Assembly (NCBI GenBank): GCA_009103225.1
Contig: RHPI01002945.1
Location: forward strand, 1 to 35,663
Direction: 5' to 3'
Length of the DNA: 35,663 bases
DNA from: Chlorokybus atmophyticus
Taxonomy: Eukaryota; Streptophyta; Chlorokybophyceae; Chlorokybales; Chlorokybaceae
The notes under the pieces are model-generated. The model was not told the DNA's origin, did not search any database, and worked only from the letters and a program-made list of their open reading frames with translations. Each line of letters starts with the position of its first letter. Position 1 is the first letter of the stretch. Shown piece by piece: positions 29,801-35,663 of the stretch. A program made the position numbers and the translations under genes.

Positions 29801-32800
29801 GTCTGCGCCGAGCATGGAGCACTGGAGAGCAGCAAAGGGAGTACTATGCGATGTTGCTCGAAGCGCAACAGTTGGCATCAAGTTTGGGAGCGGGAGCACG
29901 AAGTTGGAGGGCTACTGCGACTCGGACTTTGCTGGTGACCTAAACAGCAGGAGGTCCACTACACGCTACGTCTTCAAGCTGAACGGAAGCGTGGTGAGCT
30001 GGAACAGCAGGCTGCAGCCAACAACAGCAGCATCTACATCAGAGGCTGAGTACATGGCAGCGGCAGCAGCAGTGAAAGAGGCACTCTGGCTTCGCAAGCT
30101 TATGGTAGACTTGGAGCACCCCATGGCGTGCATTGTCATCAACTGTGACAACCAAGGAGCCATTAAGTTGTTGAAGCACCCTATCGCCTCGGCAAGGACG
30201 AAGCACATTGATGTAATGCATCACTTTGTGCGTGACAGAGTCACAAGGAAGGAGGTGGAGTTCCAGTACTGCAACACTGAGGGCATGCTGGCGGACGTCA
30301 TGACAGAGCCATTGACATCGCTCAAGTTCAAGACTTGTTGCGCAGGACTTGGCATCTGTGTTTGACTACAGGAGCAAGCGTTGGAGGTCAAGCTGCTCAC
30401 GTGGGAGTGTTGAGAGTCATTCATACATACGATCAGCATCGACCCTCCACATAGGAGTAGAAGGTCGTAAGGATGAGCACTAGGTCCGGACTTAGCAAGA
30501 TGGCGTCGTCGGACCAGACTCCGGACTCCAGACTAGAGCCTTACTAACTGCTTCGTATCTCCGCGTATACTTACTCATATTAGGCGTGTAAGAGCTTGTT
30601 GGAAAGCTCTGGTTGTAAGAAAGACAACACAGCTTGGAGCGCGCTAAAAGGCTGAGTATAGCTTACGCAGTGCTTGCAAATGTAGACGTGTGTGTAACTG
30701 GCTGGTATAAGAATCAGCGGACAACTTGTAATAGACGAATGTGATGTGACTTGTGTATGCTCTGGTGGCGGTAGCTCTGTCTCTGTGTGTCTATGCTTGC
30801 CTCAACTACATGTGCATGCTAGTCCTTCAACATGGCGGCAGTAGTAGCGACTATCACCATAAAAATGGTCTGTACGTGTCCTCGTAGTATCTTCACCATA
30901 CTCAGCACGCCGGGGCACTTGGTGCTGAGTGGCTTTGAGGAGACAACGCCGGCAGGGGGACGAGGCCTCCATTAAACTGGCCTATCTCACATTGCGCTGG
31001 CTGGTCACCCGTCCAGGCCCACAGCACTACCCGCAGCGTTATCTCTTGACCTGCAATGAAGTCAACATCAGTATCTCACAACCAGTCTGATAGACTGTAA
31101 TAGGCCGCACTGGGCAGTGCAGCCTATGACAGTCTCATAGACCGCAAGAAGGCAGATATGCTATAACCAAGTCGCAGCCACTGAACAGTGCCTATGAGAC
31201 TTTAGCACACACAAAAACGGACTGCATAAGTTGTAGACTCTGGACAGTGCCTATGAGACTTTGGGTGGTATAGGTGACAAAACATGTTATAACCCAGTCA
31301 TCACCTGGTCGTCGATCAAGCACGCGGCTGTCGACATGATTAGAATCGAGGCCATAACGAACAGTGAAGCCGTTCAAGTAGAGGTTCTCCAGGTCACGCA
31401 CCAGTGGTTCCAAAAAGGGCTCCAGACTGTCCACACCGTTTGGGAGCTGATCAATGGGAATAAAGAGTCAAGGCATGACGGAAGACTCTTGTGAGGAAAT
31501 GCGCTTCCCGCCATTGAGCACAGAGGCACTGACAACGGTGCAGCTGTGCTTCACAACGGTTGTTGAGCTGAAGCCGTCGGCGTGGATTAGCAGGGCTATG
31601 TTGCGAGGGTCGCCAAGAGCTTGCTGTACCATCTGATGGTTGGTTTTGTGGCACCCTGAGCATTTAAATGTCACGTGATCGCCTGCGTTGTGATGCTTCA
31701 AATCGACATCCGGGATGTGGTGGCAGAATGCGCAGGATACAGGCAGCTTAATTTTGTGGCGAGGGTCCCAGAAGCTGCAGTGATGCTGCTTCTTCGCACC
31801 ATGCCAGTACTCAGTGTTTGCAGCAGGTACTTGTTCCACAGGGACGTGCAACCACTCATCTTTGTGGCGCCATTCCTCCAGATAGTCGTGAGCGATTGAA
31901 GGGACAGCTAACTTGGCGCTGAGCCAGGCACCTATACGATTGTACAAGAAGTCGCAACATTCTTTGCGAACCCTACCGCATCCCCCTCCGCACGGTGTGT
32001 TGCGAAGGCGATCAATCATTTTTTGCTTGGTCTCGCCCGTGTCCGAGTCCTCGTCATCTTCATTGAGTGTGGGATAAGGCGCATTAAACAAGTACTTGCA
32101 TGTGGGACAGCCGGTTTGGCGCTGAGGAACAGGCATGCCGAGCGCGGCCAACAGTTTATCCACGGCGGCAATGTCTGTCGGCAGCTCATCCTCGACAGGG
32201 CTGTGCGATATTGTCTCGCCTATGAGGCTGGCGATGTCATCCCGCAACTACTCCTGTTCAAAAGGAACCTCCAAGGCCAGCTTGACCACAGAATTTATCT
32301 GGCCAAAAATGAGCTTCATAGTCTCGTTGACGAGCGCAACCTGGACACCAGAATCTTCCAGGGCTGTCACAATCTTTAGGTAGATATATAGCCACTTCTT
32401 TGTAGGAGACTCCGATGGTGGTTGGCTGGGCTCGAGAGGAGTACTTTGGGGAATAGGTGGTGCCCACCTGCTTGCGGCAACTGCCAGGTCAAGTGCACGG
32501 TGCGCCCTTGCAACTGCTTCGTCCACCATCTATGATGACAGATCTTGGTCAGCACGCCAGCGATCAACACCAATCCACATCACCACGCTATCAAGAATCA
32601 CAAGCGAGACACACGCGTGCATGGCTGTGTCATAGACCAGACTGGCACTGTCCAGTGCCTATAAGTCCTTAGGTCTCAGCAAAGGAATGCATAAGTCGTA
32701 GACACTGGACAGTGCCTATGAGACTTTCGGTCAGAGCAATGGAGTGCATGACTCGTAGACACTGGACAGTGCCTATGAGACTTTCGGTCAGAGTAATAGA

Positions 32801-33411
32801 TGGAGGATAGACCGCACTGCTTACCATGCCGCGGCATCCACTGGAACTGCAGTTGCAGATAATTTGACGATTCTGCTGCTGGCTCATCACATGATTAGAT
32901 GACTCGTCGGCGAATGAGCCACCTCCAGCTTCAGCAGCCGGTGACAGAGGGGAATGCGAAGTGGATGGCTGGCCAGCGGTTGCAGGGGGGTGAGCAGCAG
33001 GCTGAGTTGCTGAAGCTGGCCTGCAGGGAGTCATATTAGGCGCTTAACAACTGCTGTCAAGAAAATTGTGCTGGTTGTGTCGCAATGAGGCTTGAAAGCT
33101 AGCTAGTGGGGGCAAGGATGTTACCTGAGTGAGGGGTCTACCTGCCCATCCACCTCCATGGGGGACGCGTTGTCACCAGCGAGGCCGCTATCAGCCCAAA
33201 GTTGGGACACCTCAGCTTCTCTGCGGGCAAGATTTTGCTCTCTTTGACTCAACTCCAAGTCCTTCTGACGTAGGAGATCTTGCGTTGCGTTGACAACCAA
33301 CTTGGAACGCTGCTTCCGCTTGCGCAAAGCTGCAAGGTTGACTGCAGGTAGCTTGAGTCCGATAGTCTGGTAGAGTCTTTCAGCAATATGAGCTGCGTTT
33401 TGGTCCGCCAT
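23825..33411 (-). CDS. TNP2-family (CACTA/EnSpm) transposase gene, interrupted
   Basis: Exons on the minus strand: 33411-33125 (ATG 33411; coiled coil), 33020-32825 (ends ICNCSSSGCRGM), 32529-31305, 31050-30833 joined to 25908-24773 across a copia insertion, and 24543-23825; a further 3' exon is unresolved. All four resolvable joints are GT-AG and in phase. Family signatures: TGCPTCKYLF and a Cys-rich N-terminus; GDPRNIALLIHADGF, matching the D-P-R-N-V...DGF catalytic-Asp motif of the Transposase_21/TNP2 family; LRVVLWAWTGDQPA, matching its L-R-x-x-L-x-x-x-x-x-D-x-P-A segment; GITGKSPLWRLWHLYEFNPCRDLVYDTMH, matching the D-x-M-H motif. Lesions: TGA 31470-31468, TGA 25403-25401, a frameshift near 25340 and the copia. 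TAG 32250-32248 may be sense. Confidence 0.88.
24544..24772 (-). other. Transposase intron made largely of minisatellite
   Basis: Donor TACAG|GTGTGG, acceptor TATTAGCAG|ACGC. AG + A restores Arg and the frame. Three 57-bp minisatellite units (24596-24764) fill about 170 of its 229 nt. Confidence 0.85.
24596..24764 (-). repeat. Intronic minisatellite, three 57-bp units
   Basis: On the plus strand the units start GACAGTGCCTATGAGACTTT at 24596, 24653 and 24710. Same family as 10393-10617. Confidence 0.93.
25914..26339 (+). repeat. 5' LTR of the copia element
   Basis: 426 bp, TGTTGAG...TTCAACA, pair of 30408-30832. Confidence 0.96.
26340..26353 (+). other. Primer-binding site (half tRNA-iMet)
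   Basis: GGTTATGGGCCCAC directly abuts the LTR. It is complementary to the initiator tRNA-Met anticodon region (TGGGCCCATAACC), implying priming by a cleaved 5' half tRNA. Confidence 0.82.
26468..30365 (+). pseudogene. gag-pol: Ty1/copia gag-pol polyprotein
   Basis: The gag N-terminus from ATG 26468 (KLDTDNYNTYAW) has two frameshifts (about 26536 and 26600-26660). From about 26660 one frame runs to TGA 30363-30365. Domains: gag (TACEDGRQAWGKL), CCHC knuckle CHWCGWKGHIVKDC (about 27150), protease VVDSGCDRHLT (about 27315), pre-integrase LWHQRFGHLSYVNL (about 27721), integrase DDE (MDVCGPM about 27928; RSDRGGEY about 28116; NGAAERLNR about 28216), RT (KWVFKVKRDGQGNIERYKAR about 28977; catalytic YVDD about 29417), RNase H (GYCDSDFAGD about 29910; TSEAEYMA; NCDNQGAIKL). 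One TAA at 28593-28595 interrupts without a frame change. An N is at 29550. Apart from this, pol looks intact. Confidence 0.95.
30408..30832 (+). repeat. 3' LTR of the copia element
   Basis: 425 bp, followed by the TGGCG target duplication. Confidence 0.96.
31051..31304 (-). other. Transposase intron
   Basis: Donor CCAG|GTGATG, acceptor CATTGCAG|GTCAAG. G + GT restores Gly and joins RVLDRRP to QEITLRVVLWAW. It contains two minisatellite-family copies (about 31180-31262) and GATAGACTG/CATAGACC words. Confidence 0.82.
31180..31262 (-). repeat. Minisatellite-family copies in a transposase intron
   Basis: Two copies of ACAGTGCCTATGAGACTTT separated by about 57 bp. Confidence 0.8.
32530..32824 (-). 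other. Transposase intron with minisatellite
   Basis: Donor GGCATG|GTAAGC, acceptor CATCATAG|ATGGTG, phase 0. It contains minisatellite units at about 32642-32796. Confidence 0.8.
32642..32796 (-). repeat. Intronic minisatellite, about three units
   Basis: Units carry GACAGTGCCTATGAGACTTT; the outermost is inverted in part (GGCACTGTCCAGTGCC near 32645), forming a hairpin-capable sequence. Confidence 0.85.
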
Positions 33412-33764
33412 GCTGGGTGCATGCGTAGTACCCACGAAACCAGCTGTTCCAAAGGTTTTCGCCACCGCCGCCGCCGCGGAGACTGCAGCGCAAGCCCAAA
33501 ACCCTAGCAAATGGACAGGGGACCATGCATGCCCAGTGCCTGCTACTCGTTTAGCATTGGCGCACGTGACCTTGGGAGCAACGGACCAGGTGAGATGTGT
33601 CGTATGCTTCCGACGTCATTCTTCACCGTTGGTTATCATAATATATCAATGATCCAAAACAGCCCAGCGCTTGCGCAACATGGAAACATGAACAGTACAA
33701 GAACAATTTTGTAACACATTGTTGCATGTGCTGAGGTAATGATACTTGTAGCATTTTTTATCGT
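33412..33764 (-). promoter_or_regulatory. Presumed promoter/5' region of the transposase gene
   Basis: It lies between the transposase ATG (33411, minus strand) and the right subterminal palindromes. No independent gene is supported. A promoter next to subterminal repeats is usual for EnSpm-like elements; none was located precisely. Confidence 0.35.
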
Positions 33765-34238
33765 GCCCAGGTTAGGTTCCTTATAATCTGGTCCAGGTTG
33801 CTGCCAATGTACCGCTCCAACCTTAGTCAGTGTTCCTCATGAGCCAGTGCTTGACAGTTGTTGAGTGCTGTTTCGGAACCATGGTCTATGAGGGCCGCTT
33901 GCAACCATACCAGTGCAGCTTGGTCCCGCTTGTGAGAACATAATTGGTCCGTACAGTACATGCGTTCTGTATCAGTGCTGCCCTGGCTCATAGGCCGCAG
34001 GGCATGCGACTAGCCTTGGTCCTACTGCTCAGGCCGCGTGCTGACCAGTGTACCGGTCTACAAGCCGCGGGATACGCCACCAGCCCTGGTCCGGTCATTC
34101 GGACCATATCGGCGGGCTCAGGGGCCGGACCACCGGTGGTCCAATCATGCCGGACCAGTCGCGGCACTGGTACGCTACAACGTACCAGACGTGGTCTACG
34201 GGCTGCGTACGACTGATCCGCGCATAAAAAGCCCTGTG
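33765..34238. repeat. Right subterminal GGACCA/TGGTCC array and terminal inverted repeat
   Basis: Multiple GGACCA/TGGTCC words are present, including GGACCACCGGTGGTCC near 34124 and CTGGTCCGGTCATTCGGACCA near 34086 (two motifs facing each other). The array ends AAAAAGCCCTGTG at 34238, followed by the ATA duplication. Confidence 0.83.
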
Positions 34239-34313
34239 ATAAGTATGCACACATGCATTACCCATTTTGATGCATATGCAAGCATGCAATGCTGATTGTG
34301 CTGTTGCATGCAG

Positions 34314-35514
34314 TGGAGCCAAGTGGGCACAATGTTCAACCATGGGCAGCAGAGAGCACATCACGTCGATGTGCGCAGTCACAGGAGCAGGACTTGCAGT
34401 ACCTCCTCTTGTGATCATCAAAGGACAGAGGCTTACTGTTGATGCCAAGGACTTTGACGTCTTAGGAGCCAAATTCGCCGCGCAGGAGAACGCCTAGATA
34501 ACAACTGAGATCTTTGAGCTCTGGATCCGCAAAATTGTGGAGTGGTTTCCTGGAGGGGTGAGTCCTTCCAAGCCTGCGCTGTTAGTGGTGGATGGTCACG
34601 TTGCAAGGTACAACCCCCGCATGATCCGCTATGCACAAGACAACGGAGTTCACATCCTCGTCTTGCCGCCACACACAACACACCGCCTACAAGTGTTAGA
34701 CGTTTCATGCTTCCACCCTTTCAAGGAAGCATACGGGAAGGAGTATAGAAAGCGGATGGAAACCAGGTACAACTTCGAGCTCAACCGCAAAGAATTCCTC
34801 AGGCTCCTCGTCAACCCCTACTACGCAGGACTGTCCCCTGCCAACATCATCGCAGGCTTTCGAGCTTGTGGATTGTGGCCGCTCAACAAGCATGCATTGG
34901 ACAAGTACTTTACGGACACAAAGGCACCCCCACCACCCCCAGGCCTCTCATGCCTCCTGGAGGCGATAGAGGCAGGAGATGCAACTGAAAACAACAACCC
35001 CAACGCCCAAGAAGACAGCACACTCAACACAGAGGCACCAGCCAAGAAAAGGAGGGGTGTGACGATAGCACAGCTGTTGACTGCTGATGAGATCGCTGAG
35101 GAGCTGGAGAGGCAATATGCAGAGAAGGCAGCAAAAGCTGAAGCAATTCAAGCATGCAAAGAGGCAGCCAAGCAACGTAAGACACAAGAAGAGCAAGAAG
35201 CTGCAGCCAGGGCAGAGAAAACAGCAGCAAAAAAGAAGGCATCTGCGCTTAAGATTAGGCTGAAAGAGAGGGAGAAAGAGCAGCGCAAGCAAGCAAGGGC
35301 TGAAGAACAAGCTGAGGAGAAGTGTGAAGCAGCAGAGAAGCAAGCAGCACAAGAACAAGCAAGGCGAGCAGAGCTGGAACAGAGAGAGAGGTCAGCCAGA
35401 GAAGCCACAGAGATTATCATGCGCTACGAGTGGAACCCCATAATGTGTGAGAACTAGTTGGGCGACCCCCTATGGGATTATGCAGAAGCATTCGCCGAGC
35501 CACCTGCGTGTTGA
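34314..35514 (+). CDS. pogo/Tigger-like transposase, C-terminal half
   Basis: This completes the DDE domain begun at 7291. The exon starts SGAKWAQCSTMGSREHITSM and AVPPLVIIKGQRL. After an in-frame TAG (34495-34497) it continues TTEIFELWIRKIVEWFPG, LLVVDGHVARYNPRMI (second catalytic Asp), VLPPHTTHRLQVLDVSCFHP, and FRACGLWPLNKHALDKYF, the order seen in the DDE_1 (Tigger/jerky/pogo) family. A Pro-rich linker and a long Lys/Glu/Ala coiled coil follow, with TIAQLLTADEIAEELERQY. A TAG is at 35455; if it is sense the protein continues with LGDPLWDYAEAFAEPPAC to TGA 35512-35514. The frame is otherwise undamaged, so the gene may have been functional until the intron insertion, or may still be. Confidence 0.85.
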
Positions 35515-35663
35515 TCCTAGCCCCAACCCACAGGCCAATGAGGCGGGCGCACGCTGGAGAACAAGGCCAAACCGCCCAAGACACTTGCGCACCCTTACCT
35601 AGACAGCTAGGACTAGGTAGACATGAACAGCTGCTTGACTCTCATGCCTTGTACAAACAAGCA
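35515..35663. other. Sequence downstream of the pogo-like gene
   Basis: No coding or repeat signal recognised. The pogo element's 3' terminus, if it is a transposon, lies here or beyond the window. Confidence 0.4.

Larger units (their letters stand above)
25914..30832 (+). mobile_element. Ty1/copia retrotransposon, full length, nearly intact
   Basis: LTRs 25914-26339 and 30408-30832 (TGTTGA...TCAACA) differ by about 13 substitutions and one indel by eye, near 3%. The perfect 5-bp target duplication TGGCG is at 25909-25913 and 30833-30837. The PBS follows the 5' LTR; the purine-rich GTGGGAG at 30401-30407 precedes the 3' LTR. It is inserted in antisense orientation in a transposase exon; removal plus one TGGCG restores the transposase reading frame exactly. 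Confidence 0.97.
7725..34238. mobile_element. Giant CACTA/EnSpm-like DNA transposon with cargo genes (26.5 kb including nested insertions)
   Basis: The left end is ATA|CACACGGAATTTTTCC and the right end is AAAAAGCCCTGTG|ATA. The termini are imperfect inverted repeats (CACACGG/CACAGGG, then an AT-rich T-run), flanked by a 3-bp direct repeat ATA (7722-7724 and 34239-34241). CACTA elements make 3-bp duplications. Both subterminal zones are packed with GGACCA/TGGTCC palindromes, like the subterminal arrays bound by EnSpm accessory proteins. The element carries a TNP2-family transposase gene (minus strand, right part), a SET/coiled-coil gene (plus) and a Cys-rich gene (minus). Subtracting nested LTR insertions leaves a core of about 16 kb. 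The boundaries lie inside the pogo intron, which independently supports them. Confidence 0.85.
7699..34313 (+). other. Intron of the pogo-like gene, expanded to 26.6 kb by a nested element
   Basis: Donor AAAG|GTAAAC at 7699; acceptor TTGCATGCAG|TGG ending at 34313. The split codon is AG + T, and the frame continues as SGAKWAQCSTMGSREHITSM, which matches the expected pogo DDE order (DE-x-G ... GSREHIT). Removing the element at 7725-34238 and one ATA leaves an ordinary intron of about 100 bp. Neither the donor nor the acceptor is damaged. Confidence 0.85.

Noticed and set aside
7725-34238. Assignment of the giant element to the Kyakuja-Dileera-Zisupton group
   Set aside because: Large size and cargo genes fit superficially, but the DPRN...DGF, L-R-x-x-L and D-x-M-H motifs plus CACA termini and 3-bp duplications point to TNP2/CACTA.

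Overview
This is eukaryotic, transposon-dense DNA: GT-AG introns of about 70-250 nt, LTR retrotransposons with tRNA-primed termini, and multi-exon transposase genes. No rRNA, tRNA, CRISPR or bacterial-type operon was seen. In many otherwise continuous reading frames TAA or TAG interrupts the frame, while splice phase and homology continue across it; TGA does this much less often. I infer a nuclear code in which TAA/TAG encode Gln, as known in dasycladalean and related ulvophyte green algae (also ciliates and a few other protists). A green alga of that type is my best but unproven guess. A standard-code ORF caller fragments these genes.

Layout. (1) 1-5688: decayed Ty3/gypsy chromovirus (gag, protease, RT, RNase H, integrase, chromodomain) with a duplicated 3' tail and its 3' LTR, followed by a TA-rich tract (5689-5990). 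(2) 6927-7698 and 34314-35514: the two halves of one pogo/Tigger-like transposase gene. They join in frame through an intron that would be only about 100 bp if empty. (3) 7725-34238: a 26.5-kb CACTA/EnSpm-like DNA transposon lies in that intron. It has 3-bp target duplications (ATA), imperfect CACA-type terminal inverted repeats and GGACCA/TGGTCC palindrome clusters at both ends.

Inside the large element: a minus-strand Cys-rich gene (8639-11236) diverges from a plus-strand gene (11661 to about 23513) encoding a Cys/His finger, an acidic linker, a SET domain and a very long coiled coil. A minus-strand TNP2-type transposase gene (33411 to about 23825) converges on the latter. Later insertions have broken these genes. 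A 2.0-kb non-autonomous LTR element (14589-16628, TSD GCAGG) and a rearranged copia composite (17102-20601) interrupt the SET gene. A nearly complete Ty1/copia (25914-30832, TSD TGGCG) sits in a transposase exon. A further CACTA-like terminus lies at 20606-20792.

Inferred order: pogo-like gene; then the giant CACTA element carrying a candidate chromatin-modifying gene as cargo; then the LTR elements. By eye the LTR pairs differ by about 2-3%, so these were fairly recent. The giant element with its SET/coiled-coil cargo, and the apparent stop-codon reassignment, are the most interesting things here.
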